Shown: piece after piece, positions 32,984-41,475 of the stretch
How the letters are laid out: each line of letters opens with the position of its first letter
Position numbering within the stretch: the first letter of the stretch is position 1
From: Gammaproteobacteria bacterium
GTDB lineage: Bacteria; Pseudomonadota; Gammaproteobacteria; Xanthomonadales; Rhodanobacteraceae
Direction: 5' to 3'
Assembly (NCBI GenBank): GCA_021324095.1
Contig: JAJPJT010000092.1
Coordinates: 61,722-125,721 of the forward strand
Length of the DNA stretch: 64,000 bases
Notes under the pieces: generated by a model
What the model was told of the DNA's origin: nothing
Seen by the model: only the letters and a program-made list of their open reading frames with translations
Databases searched by the model: none
Program-made: the position numbers and the translations under genes

Positions 32984-34480
32984 ATGGATGCCTTGCCTGC
33001 AGTAAACGAACATCGAGGTGGCACACCCGACCTGGCGGCTTTCATGGACCAGGTGAGGCGGGACGTCCCGGCGCACTGCATCCTGACCGGCGCGGACCAG
33101 ACGCGGGCTTACGAATGCGACGGCTTGCCGCTCTACCGCGAACTGCCGCGGCTTGTCTTCCTTCCAGAAAACGAGGCGCAGGTGGTCGCTGTCCTGAAAG
33201 CATGTCGGGACCACCGGGTTCCCGTGGTACCGCGCGGAGCGGGCACCGGATTGTCGGGCGGCGCGATGCCGCACGCCGAAGGCGCGGTTGTCAGCCTCGC
33301 GAAGCTGAATCGCATCCTGCGGCTGGATCCGCGACGTTGCACGGCCGTCGTCGGACCCGGCGTGCGCAATCTCGCCATTTCCGAAGCCGCCGCCGCATAC
33401 GGCCTTTACTACGCACCGGACCCTTCCAGCCAGATCGCCTGCTCGATCGGCGGCAACGTCGCGGAAAACGCGGGTGGGGTCCACTGCCTGAAATACGGGC
33501 AGACGGTCCACAACGTGCTGCGCGTACGCGTCGTCACGATCGACGGAGAAATCGTCGAGCTCGGCAGCGAGGCTCCCGATGCGCCCGGCCTGAACCTGCT
33601 CCAGGCGTTCATCGGCTCCGAGGGCATGCTGGGCCTGGCCACCGAAGTCACCGTGCGGTTGATTCCGCGTCCACGATCGGCGCGCGTCGTCATGGCGAGC
33701 TTCCCAAGCGTCGAGCTTGCAGGCGAGGCGGTGACCCGCATCATCGCCGACGGCATCATTCCGGCCGGGCTCGAGCTGATGGACCGGCGCGCGGTCAACA
33801 TGGTCGAACCGTTCGTGCACGCGGACTACGACCTCGATGCCGAAGCGATCCTGTTGTGCGAATCCGACGGCACGCCGGAGGAAGTCGCCGAAGAAATCGT
33901 GCGCGTCGAGGCGCTGATGCGCGAGGTCGGCGCCACCCGGCTGCAGGTTTCCGCGTCCGAGGAAGAACGGCTGAAATTCTGGGCCGGCCGCAAGAATGCG
34001 TTCCCGGCCGCAGGCAGGATTTCGCCCGACTTCTACTGCATGGACGGCACGATTCCGCGGCGTCACCTGGGCGCGGTGCTGGGCGAAATCGCCGACATGG
34101 AACGCCAGTTCGGCATGCGCTGTTCGAACGTGTTCCACGCCGGCGACGGCAACCTGCATCCGCTGATCCTGTACGACGCGAACCGGCCCGGCGAGGTCGA
34201 ACGCGCCGAGGCTTTCGGTGCAGCGATCCTCGAACTGTGCATCCGGATGGGCGGCACGATTACGGGCGAGCACGGCGTCGGCATCGAGAAGATCAACCAG
34301 ATGTGCGCGCAATTCACCCGCGAGGAACTGGACGCCTTTTCCGCCGTCAAGCGCGCGTTCGACCCGCACGGGCTGCTCAATCCGCTCAAGGTCATTCCGA
34401 CGCTTGCGCGTTGCGCCGAGCACGGAAAGATGCACGTGCATCGCGGCGAAATGCCCTTCCCCGACCTGCCGCGGTTCTGA
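32984..34480 (+). CDS. glcD: Glycolate oxidase subunit GlcD
   Basis: FAD-binding catalytic subunit (498 aa) of glycolate dehydrogenase, oxidising glycolate to glyoxylate. The FAD_binding_4 domain shows VPVVPRGAGTGLSGGAMPHA and SSQIACSIGGNVAENAGGVH. The C-terminal FAD-oxidase domain shows SNVFHAGDGNLHPLILYD and GGTITGEHGVGIEKINQM, then FDPHGLLNPLKV. ATG 32984 is used; GTG 32969 would add five residues. It leads a glcD-glcE-glcF-aminotransferase run. Confidence 0.95.
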   Translation: MDALPAVNEHRGGTPDLAAFMDQVRRDVPAHCILTGADQTRAYECDGLPLYRELPRLVFLPENEAQVVAVLKACRDHRVPVVPRGAGTGLSGGAMPHAEGAVVSLAKLNRILRLDPRRCTAVVGPGVRNLAISEAAAAYGLYYAPDPSSQIACSIGGNVAENAGGVHCLKYGQTVHNVLRVRVVTIDGEIVELGSEAPDAPGLNLLQAFIGSEGMLGLATEVTVRLIPRPRSARVVMASFPSVELAGEAVTRIIADGIIPAGLELMDRRAVNMVEPFVHADYDLDAEAILLCESDGTPEEVAEEIVRVEALMREVGATRLQVSASEEERLKFWAGRKNAFPAAGRISPDFYCMDGTIPRRHLGAVLGEIADMERQFGMRCSNVFHAGDGNLHPLILYDANRPGEVERAEAFGAAILELCIRMGGTITGEHGVGIEKINQMCAQFTREELDAFSAVKRAFDPHGLLNPLKVIPTLARCAEHGKMHVHRGEMPFPDLPRF

Positions 34481-34490
34481 CGTGGCCGAC

Positions 34491-35585
34491 ATGGATGCCA
34501 CGCTGTCGAACTTCAGCGAGCAGGTCGCCCGCGCGAGGGCGACCGGGCGGCCCCTCGTGGTTCGCGGCGGGGGTACCCGGCTGTTCTACGGCAGCCCGTT
34601 GCCGCCGGAGGATTCGTTCGACTGGCTGGACATGTCCGGCTACTCCGGAGTCGTGCACTACGAACCCACCGAACTGGTCCTGACTGCCCGGGCCGGCACG
34701 CCGCTTGCCGAAATCGAAACGCTGCTGGCGTCCCGCGGCCAGATGCTCGCGTTCGAGCCGCCGCGATTCGGACCGGCCGATACCTTCGGCGGTTGCGTGG
34801 CGACGGGCCTGTCCGGCCCACGCCGCATGGCGAGCGGGCCGCTGTCCGATTTCGTGCTGGGCTGCCGGTTGTTGAACGCGGACGGCAAGGTCCTGCACTT
34901 CGGCGGCGAGGTGATGAAGAACGTCGCCGGTTACGACGTGTCGCGTCTTTTGGCCGGATCGTTGGGCGCGCTCGGCCCGCTGCTCGAAATTTCCATCAAG
35001 GTGGCGCCCCGGCCGCGCTGCGAAGCCACGTGCATGCTCGACCTCGATGAGCAATCGGCCTTGGCGGCGTGCCTCGACTGGCGTGCCAAACCGATTCCCG
35101 TTTCTGCGACAGCGTGGATGACGGATCCGAACGGTGCAGGCGGACGACTGTCCGTGCGCCTCTCCGGAAACGAATCCGCGGTACGCGATGGAATGTCCGC
35201 GATAGGCGGGGAACGTCTTGCCGAAGCGGACGCCGGTGCGTTCTGGCGGAACCTGCGCGACCAGACGCACGATGCTTTCCGGGCGCGGCCACTGTGGCGC
35301 GTCACGTTGCCGGCCGGCGCGCCACCATTGGCGCAAGGAACGCTGCTCGACGAGTGGGGAGGCAGCTTGCGCTGGCTGGACGGCGCGACCGACGCGGCAG
35401 CACTGCGCGCGCGGGTGCGCGCGATGGGCGGCTTCGCCTGCCTTTACCGCCGCGACGGTATCCCCGATGAGGTACCCACCTTCGATCCCTTGGCACCTGC
35501 CCTGCTCGAAATCCATCAACGGCTCAAGCGGGAGTTCGATCCCGACGCCATATTCAATCGCGGCCGCACGTACCCGGAGTTTTGA
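34491..35585 (+). CDS. glcE: Glycolate oxidase subunit GlcE
   Basis: Second FAD-binding_4 subunit (364 aa) of glycolate dehydrogenase. Typical shortened FAD motifs: GRPLVVRGGGTRLFYG, ELVLTARAGTPLAEIETLLA, GGCVATGLSGPRRMASGPLS and GEVMKNVAGYDVSRLLAGSL. The C-terminus DPDAIFNRGRTYPEF matches GlcE. ATG 34491, or GTG 34482 two bases after the glcD stop. It overlaps an in-frame TTG of glcF. Confidence 0.93.
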   Translation: MDATLSNFSEQVARARATGRPLVVRGGGTRLFYGSPLPPEDSFDWLDMSGYSGVVHYEPTELVLTARAGTPLAEIETLLASRGQMLAFEPPRFGPADTFGGCVATGLSGPRRMASGPLSDFVLGCRLLNADGKVLHFGGEVMKNVAGYDVSRLLAGSLGALGPLLEISIKVAPRPRCEATCMLDLDEQSALAACLDWRAKPIPVSATAWMTDPNGAGGRLSVRLSGNESAVRDGMSAIGGERLAEADAGAFWRNLRDQTHDAFRARPLWRVTLPAGAPPLAQGTLLDEWGGSLRWLDGATDAAALRARVRAMGGFACLYRRDGIPDEVPTFDPLAPALLEIHQRLKREFDPDAIFNRGRTYPEF

Positions 35586-35593
35586 CGACGACC

Positions 35594-36823
35594 ATGCAGA
35601 CCCGGCTTGCAGACTGGGCACGCGACGCGGATTTCGGCCGCGAGGCCGACGAGATCCTGCGGCGTTGCACGCACTGCGGATTCTGTTTGTCTGCGTGCCC
35701 GACCTACCAGGTGCTTGGGGACGAACTCGATGGCCCGCGCGGGCGCATTTACCAGATGAAACTGGTGCTGGAAGGCGTGGGGCCCACGGACAAAACCCTG
35801 TTGCACCTCGACCGATGCCTGACCTGCCACGCGTGCGAAACGGTGTGCCCGTCCGGCGTGAAGTACGGCGCGCTCGTCGACATCGGGCGCAAGGCCGTCG
35901 AGGATCGCGTCCGCCGGCCGCTGCGCGAACGCCTGTTCCGGAGCGCGCTGCGCCGCGCAATGGCCCCGCCCTGGTTCGGAATGCTCTACCGGATCGCGCG
36001 CGTGATGCGTCCGGTGCTTCCTGCCGCATTGAAATCGAGGATCATCCCGGCGCGAGCCGCAGGGAGCGCGCCTTCCGATCCGCAGCATCATGCGCGACAG
36101 GTCCTGATGCTGGCCAGTTGCGTGCAGCCGGCGATGATGCCGTCGATCGACGCCGCCACGCGACGGGTGCTGGATTCCGTCGGCTTCGGCACCCGTTACG
36201 CCTCAGGTTCCGGCTGCTGCGGCGCCATCAACTTCCATCTGGACGCGCAGGACGCCGCGCGCGACCAGATGCGCGCGAACATCGACGCATGGCTGCCCCT
36301 GCTCGAATCCGGAAAAGTGGAGGCCATCGTCGTCAACGCATCGGGGTGCGGCGGCATGCTCAAGGACTACGCGCGCCACCTGCAACACGATCCGGTCTAC
36401 GCCGAACGCGCCGCGCGCCTGGTTCCGTACGTCAAGGACATCGCCGAACTGTTGGCGCCCATGGCTGCCGAGATCCGCGCGGCCATGCGCCGGACGTCCG
36501 GTCGCTGCGCGTTCCACCCGCCGTGCACCCTGCAGCACTGGCAGGGCCTGCGTCCGCTGACCGAACGGCTGCTGGGCGAACTGGGCTTCGAATTGCAACC
36601 ATTCGAGGAGTCCCATCTTTGTTGCGGCTCGGCCGGGACGTACTCCATCACGCAACCCGTGTTGGCAACGTCCCTTCGCGATCGCAAGATCGAGGCGATC
36701 CAGGCAGCCCACGCGAACAGGATCGTATCGGCAAATGTCGGCTGCATCTGCCACCTGCAAGGCGGGACGGACATGCCGGTCCGCCACTGGATCGAGGATG
36801 TCGACGAAGCCGTCCGGGGATGA
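35594..36823 (+). CDS. glcF: Glycolate oxidase iron-sulfur subunit GlcF
   Basis: Electron-transfer subunit (409 aa) with two 4Fe-4S ferredoxin motifs, CTHCGFCLSACP and CLTCHACETVCP. Two CCG-type domains follow (SGSGCCGAINFHL, NASGCGGMLKDY, FHPPCTLQHWQ, HLCCGSAGTYS). It passes electrons from GlcD/E to the membrane quinone pool. ATG 35594 is favoured; TTG 35582 overlapping the glcE stop is the coupled alternative. Confidence 0.95.
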   Translation: MQTRLADWARDADFGREADEILRRCTHCGFCLSACPTYQVLGDELDGPRGRIYQMKLVLEGVGPTDKTLLHLDRCLTCHACETVCPSGVKYGALVDIGRKAVEDRVRRPLRERLFRSALRRAMAPPWFGMLYRIARVMRPVLPAALKSRIIPARAAGSAPSDPQHHARQVLMLASCVQPAMMPSIDAATRRVLDSVGFGTRYASGSGCCGAINFHLDAQDAARDQMRANIDAWLPLLESGKVEAIVVNASGCGGMLKDYARHLQHDPVYAERAARLVPYVKDIAELLAPMAAEIRAAMRRTSGRCAFHPPCTLQHWQGLRPLTERLLGELGFELQPFEESHLCCGSAGTYSITQPVLATSLRDRKIEAIQAAHANRIVSANVGCICHLQGGTDMPVRHWIEDVDEAVRG

Positions 36824-36873
36824 GCAACCAGACAACAGCTTAAAATCGAACCTACCCGTATCCGGAGATGCGC

Positions 36874-38001
36874 ATGCCTGGACTGTTGCCTGATGTCGAC
36901 CCCGATGGGCTGCTGGAATATTCGGTGGTTTTCAGCGACCGCGCGCTGAACCACATGTCGCGGCGGTTTCAGGGCGTGATGCGCGACATTTCGCGAATCC
37001 TGAAAACGGTCTATGCGGCGCGCTCGGCGATCGTCGTGCCCGGCAGCGGCACGTTCGGCATGGAAGCCGTGGCGCGACAGTTCGCGACCGGCAAGCGTTG
37101 CCTGATCATCCGCAACGGGTGGTTCAGCTACCGCTGGACGCAGATTCTCGACACCGGCGGCATCCCCGCCGCGACACGCGTCCTGAAGGCGCGCCCGACC
37201 GAGGCCGGTGATCAGCCGTTCTTCGCGCCCCCGCCGATCGATGAAGTCGTCGCCGCGATCGAAGCGTTCGAGCCAGATGTCGTTTTCGCGCCGCACGTCG
37301 AGACCGGGTCCGGCATCATCCTGCCGGACGGCTATGTCCGCAGGATGGCCGACGCGGTGCATGCAGGCGGCGGTCTGCTCGTCCTCGATGGCATCGCATC
37401 GGGCGCGATGTGGGTGAACATGCGCGACGTGGCCGTCGACATCCTGCTCTCGGCGCCGCAGAAGGGCTGGAGTTCGCCCGCCTGCTGCGGCCTCGTCATG
37501 CTGGGCGACGACGCGCGCCGGCGCATCGATTCCACGCAGAACACCAGCTTTGCCTGCGACCTCCGGAAGTGGCTGGGCATCATGGAAGCGTATGAAGCGG
37601 GCGGCCACGCCTACTACACGACCGTGCCGACCGATTCGCTGGCCGTGCTGCGCGATGCGATGATCGAGATCGAAGCCTGCGGTTTCGACCGCGTACGCCG
37701 CGAGCAGGAAAAGCTGGGGCAAGCCGTGCGCGCGCTCCTGCGCGAACGGGTCTTCAAGAGCGTGGCGGCGCCGGGTTTCGAAGCACCCAGCGTGGTGGTC
37801 AGCTATACGGCCGACGTCGACATCCAGTCCACGCGCAAGTTCGCCGATGCAGGCGTGCAAGCAGCCGCGGGCATCCCGATGGCTTGCGACGAGCCGGACG
37901 GTTTCAGGACTTTCCGAATCGGACTGTTCGGCCTCGAAAAACTGCACCACGTCGAGCGCACCGTTGCGAACCTGGCGCAGGCGCTCGACCGCATGCACTG
38001 A
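36874..38001 (+). CDS. Class V aminotransferase, probable alanine/serine-glyoxylate aminotransferase
   Basis: PLP enzyme (375 aa). The PLP-Lys lies in LSAPQKGWSSPACCGLV. VPGSGTFGMEAVARQ, RNGWFSYRWTQILDTGG, HVETGSGIILPD and LLVLDGIASGAMW are typical of the alanine-glyoxylate/serine-pyruvate branch. ATG 36874 is preferred to 36868 because GGAG sits 6 bases before it and abuts the other. Directly behind glcDEF, it is well placed to convert the glyoxylate made by glycolate oxidase into glycine. Amino donor not determinable. Confidence 0.88.
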   Translation: MPGLLPDVDPDGLLEYSVVFSDRALNHMSRRFQGVMRDISRILKTVYAARSAIVVPGSGTFGMEAVARQFATGKRCLIIRNGWFSYRWTQILDTGGIPAATRVLKARPTEAGDQPFFAPPPIDEVVAAIEAFEPDVVFAPHVETGSGIILPDGYVRRMADAVHAGGGLLVLDGIASGAMWVNMRDVAVDILLSAPQKGWSSPACCGLVMLGDDARRRIDSTQNTSFACDLRKWLGIMEAYEAGGHAYYTTVPTDSLAVLRDAMIEIEACGFDRVRREQEKLGQAVRALLRERVFKSVAAPGFEAPSVVVSYTADVDIQSTRKFADAGVQAAAGIPMACDEPDGFRTFRIGLFGLEKLHHVERTVANLAQALDRMH

Positions 38002-38066
38002 GGGCGCGGGTGCAATCGCTGGCTGCCGTCAACTCGATCGTTCGACGAACTGCAACTGGGCTGCCG

Positions 38067-41000
38067 TCAGTGGTTCCCACCACCCGTGCTGGCCTCACGC
38101 ACCGCTGCAGGATTGCGTGTGGTCGCGCATGTCAGGGGAGAGACTGCCTTCATCGTGATGCCTTGGTCGGCATGCTTCAGATCGACATTCAACGTGGCGA
38201 CGGCAGGTCGCAACGACAGCCAGGCGGCTGACGTGGCGTTGAAGTCCCTGCACAGATCCGAATAGGTACGGTACAGGGACGGCACGGGTGCCTGATCACT
38301 GGTGGCTTCGACCATCTCCAGCAGAGCCGATGCCTCGCCATTGATCCTGCTGAAGCTGGAAGTGCCCTTGACGGGTGGCACCGCGTAGGATCCGCCCGAG
38401 AGCCCGATGGACGCATCCTTGACGCTACCGGTCAGTTTGGCGATTTGCTTCGGCAGCGCCTTTGCCGATCCGTTCGATTCGCCTGTGTGCAGCGATTTCA
38501 GTCTTGCATCCAGCCGACTCCCCTGTTCGTAGGCGTTCTTGCTGGCCGCCATGACCGCGATGATTTGCTGCGAAAGATCCAGTTGCCGGCGCATGCCAGC
38601 CATGGCTGCGGACGAGTCATCGAGCCGCGGGTCTTGCTTCAGCAGCACCGGCTGCGTGTACGAAGTGCCGTCGACGGTCAGCTTCACCGTGTAGTTGCCG
38701 GGCAGCGCTATCGGCCCTTCCGGAATGAAGGGTGTGTCCTCCGGCACCGCACCCATGGATTGATCGAAGAACAGCGCGGGCGGCGTCGGGTAGCGCATGT
38801 TCCAGGTTACGCGGTGCTCGCCCGCCGACGTGGGCAATGGCCGCGACGGCCGTGCCCAGAATGCAGGCGTCGGCGGAAGCGGTTGATCGAGCGGCGCAAC
38901 CGGTGCGTTCGAATACGTACGCACCAGGTTCCCCCTGGCATCGAAAATCTGGAGCTGCACATCCTGTGCAGGCTGTTTAAGGTAGTAATCAATCACGACG
39001 CCTTGGGGCGGATTCTTTCCATGCGGAACCTCGGGCGGAAACGGCGTGTCCTGGTTGATGTTCGGCTGGACCCGGATCGCGGCTTCGGGGCGGAACAAAT
39101 GCGCTGGCTGATCCGCGAGGCCGGCGTTCGATTGTTCGAGCGGTGACAGATCGTCGAGGATCCACAGGCCACGTCCGTAGGTTGCGGCAATCAGGTCGCC
39201 GTCATGGATCTTCAGGTCGTAAAACGCGGTGGTTGGAAGGTTCTGCCGCAGGGATTGCCAGTGATCGCCGTCGTCGAACGACACGTACACGGACGTTTCC
39301 GTACCCGCAAACAGCAAACCTTGTTTGCGAGGATCTTCCCGCACCACCCGCACGAAACTGCCGGTCGGCTGATCCGCCGGCAAGCCCGCAACGATGCTTT
39401 GCCACGACTTGCCGAAATCGCGCGTGCGGTAGATGTGCGGTGAATAGTCGCCGGTTGCATCATCCTGCACGGCCGCATAGGCCTCCGATGGATTGAAGTG
39501 CGACGCCTGGATGTTGACGATGCCATGTATCGACACGCCGGGTGGAGTGACGTCCCGCCAGTGCTTGCCGCCATCTTCCGTCACATAGGCCACGCCATTG
39601 TTGCTGCCCGTCCAGATGACCCCGGCTTTCACGGTTGAAGGCGACAACGATTCCAGCGCGTCGCCGTGATGGGCGCCTTCAGGATTGGGCAAGGGCGGTT
39701 TCCCCGGATGGGCGGTAAGGTCCGGGCTGATCTTTCGCCAGTGGTCGCCGCCGTCCCGGCTCTCCCACACGTTCTGTGTGCCGTAATACAACACGCCCGG
39801 GCTTTGCGGTGAAAACACGATCGGAGCGGAAACCGCCCGTCGAAAATCCGTATCGCTGACCGCGCTGATGGCTCCCACGCCGAAATCGACGCTCTGCGCG
39901 CCCCAGGTCTTGCGATTCACTTTTTCCAGGAAGCCCCAGGGACCGTTCGTGAACAGGATGTCAGGGTTGGCGGGATCGACCGCCACCGAACCCGATTCCC
40001 AGCCGGGCAGCGGAAACCAATCGAGGTCGGTGATCTCACCGACCGGTCCCCTGCTGGCGATCGCAAACGCGCCGCTGTCCTGTTTGCTCCCGTAGATCCA
40101 GTAGGGATACCGGTTGTCGGTGGCGATCTTGTAGATCTCGGCCGTCTTCTGGTTGTACCAGGAACTCCAGGTTTGGCCGCCGTCGAGACTGATCGATGCG
40201 CCCTGGTCGCCGCCGTACACGATGTGGTTCGGATCAGTGGGATCGATCCACCACTGATTCGGGTCGTCTCCGCCGGGTGCACCTTTGAAAGCGACCAGGG
40301 TGTGGCCACCATCGGTGGATCGGTAGACACACGTGCCCATGGTGTAGACGACATCCGGATTACGCGGATCCACCAGAATCTGTTTGCTCGACGTGTAAAT
40401 TGTTTTGGTACCCAACGACCAACTCGCGCCACCGTCGTCCGATCGGTAAAGACCCGTGCGGTTCAACAAATACACGCGCCGGGCATGGGTGCCGGCTGCG
40501 ACCGCGGTCTCCCCGATTATCCTGGGCTGGTTGCGGCCCTGCAATTTCGTCCAGGTCAGGCCCTCGTCGGTGGACTTGTACAGGCTTGTCGGACCCGGAT
40601 GCCGAAACAACGAACGAGGCGAAGCCCCTGGAGCGATGTAGGTTTGTCTCACCGTAGCGAAAACGACACGCGGATCATCGCTCGCCCAGGACAGATACGT
40701 CGCACCGGATTCGGGCTGCGCATCCAGTACCCGTTTCCATGTCCGTCCTCCATCGGTGCTGCGAAACACGCCGCGTGCTCCGCCCTTGCGATGATCGATT
40801 CCGCGTGTGGCGGCCAACACCAAGTCGGGATTGCGCGGGTCCACCAGCAGCCACGCGATCTCTCCGGCATCTTTCAAGCCGGCGTTCTGCCAGTGCGCTC
40901 CGGCATCGGTGGATTTCCACACACCGCTGCTGTAGTGGGAACCGAATATGCTTCCGGTGCCCGCATAAATGATCGACGGTTGCGACTGCGCGACCGCCAA

Positions 41001-41303
41001 TGCGGTGATGCCCCGGACAGCATGCACGGCATCCGTAAGCGGGAACCAGGTGGCGCCGGCGTTTTCGCTCTTCCAGACGCCCCCGTTATCGGTACCCACA
41101 TACGCAATCGCAGGCCGACCTTCGGCCCCCGAGACGGAGTCGATCTTTCCCGCAATGAATGGCCCGATGTTGCGCCACTGCATGCCTTGAAACAGCTCTG
41201 GATTGACCTGCGCTTGTGCCGTGCCCATGATGAACAGTGCCGCAGCGGCAACCATAACTCGTGTCCACAGGGACGCGCGCATCGTTGTAACCCGTGAAGC
41301 CAT
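38067..41303 (-). CDS. Exported sortilin/BNR-type beta-propeller protein
   Basis: 1078 aa with signal peptide (VMVAAAALFIMGTAQA). A long run of Asp-box/BNR blades (GGVWKSENAGATWFPLTD, STDAGAHWQN, STDGGRTWKR, YVSFDDGDHWQSL) forms one or two sortilin/VPS10-like beta-propellers. A C-terminal beta domain (PLPTSAGEHRVTWNMRYP, LPGNYTVKLTVDG) and a helical tail follow. It belongs to the large secreted glycosyl-hydrolase-like/VPS10 group; catalytic function is not shown. GGGGG lies 7 bases before ATG 41303; 41282 is an alternative start. It neighbours a secreted glycoside hydrolase on the same strand. Confidence 0.88.
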   Translation of the reverse strand: MASRVTTMRASLWTRVMVAAAALFIMGTAQAQVNPELFQGMQWRNIGPFIAGKIDSVSGAEGRPAIAYVGTDNGGVWKSENAGATWFPLTDAVHAVRGITALAVAQSQPSIIYAGTGSIFGSHYSSGVWKSTDAGAHWQNAGLKDAGEIAWLLVDPRNPDLVLAATRGIDHRKGGARGVFRSTDGGRTWKRVLDAQPESGATYLSWASDDPRVVFATVRQTYIAPGASPRSLFRHPGPTSLYKSTDEGLTWTKLQGRNQPRIIGETAVAAGTHARRVYLLNRTGLYRSDDGGASWSLGTKTIYTSSKQILVDPRNPDVVYTMGTCVYRSTDGGHTLVAFKGAPGGDDPNQWWIDPTDPNHIVYGGDQGASISLDGGQTWSSWYNQKTAEIYKIATDNRYPYWIYGSKQDSGAFAIASRGPVGEITDLDWFPLPGWESGSVAVDPANPDILFTNGPWGFLEKVNRKTWGAQSVDFGVGAISAVSDTDFRRAVSAPIVFSPQSPGVLYYGTQNVWESRDGGDHWRKISPDLTAHPGKPPLPNPEGAHHGDALESLSPSTVKAGVIWTGSNNGVAYVTEDGGKHWRDVTPPGVSIHGIVNIQASHFNPSEAYAAVQDDATGDYSPHIYRTRDFGKSWQSIVAGLPADQPTGSFVRVVREDPRKQGLLFAGTETSVYVSFDDGDHWQSLRQNLPTTAFYDLKIHDGDLIAATYGRGLWILDDLSPLEQSNAGLADQPAHLFRPEAAIRVQPNINQDTPFPPEVPHGKNPPQGVVIDYYLKQPAQDVQLQIFDARGNLVRTYSNAPVAPLDQPLPPTPAFWARPSRPLPTSAGEHRVTWNMRYPTPPALFFDQSMGAVPEDTPFIPEGPIALPGNYTVKLTVDGTSYTQPVLLKQDPRLDDSSAAMAGMRRQLDLSQQIIAVMAASKNAYEQGSRLDARLKSLHTGESNGSAKALPKQIAKLTGSVKDASIGLSGGSYAVPPVKGTSSFSRINGEASALLEMVEATSDQAPVPSLYRTYSDLCRDFNATSAAWLSLRPAVATLNVDLKHADQGITMKAVSPLTCATTRNPAAVREASTGGGNH

Positions 41304-41475
41304 GACGGACCCCCAACGTTTCGGCCGCGGAGCGCAGATGCTCACACGTGCGAATGGATACATGCATAGTGGAACGCAGTGCCTCCATGCGCCCACCCGA
41401 TCACCGGGCTGATCCAATCCATCAGCAAACACTATACCGCTGTCGCGTCGTGTCCTTGCCGCCGCGGCCGCAGAT

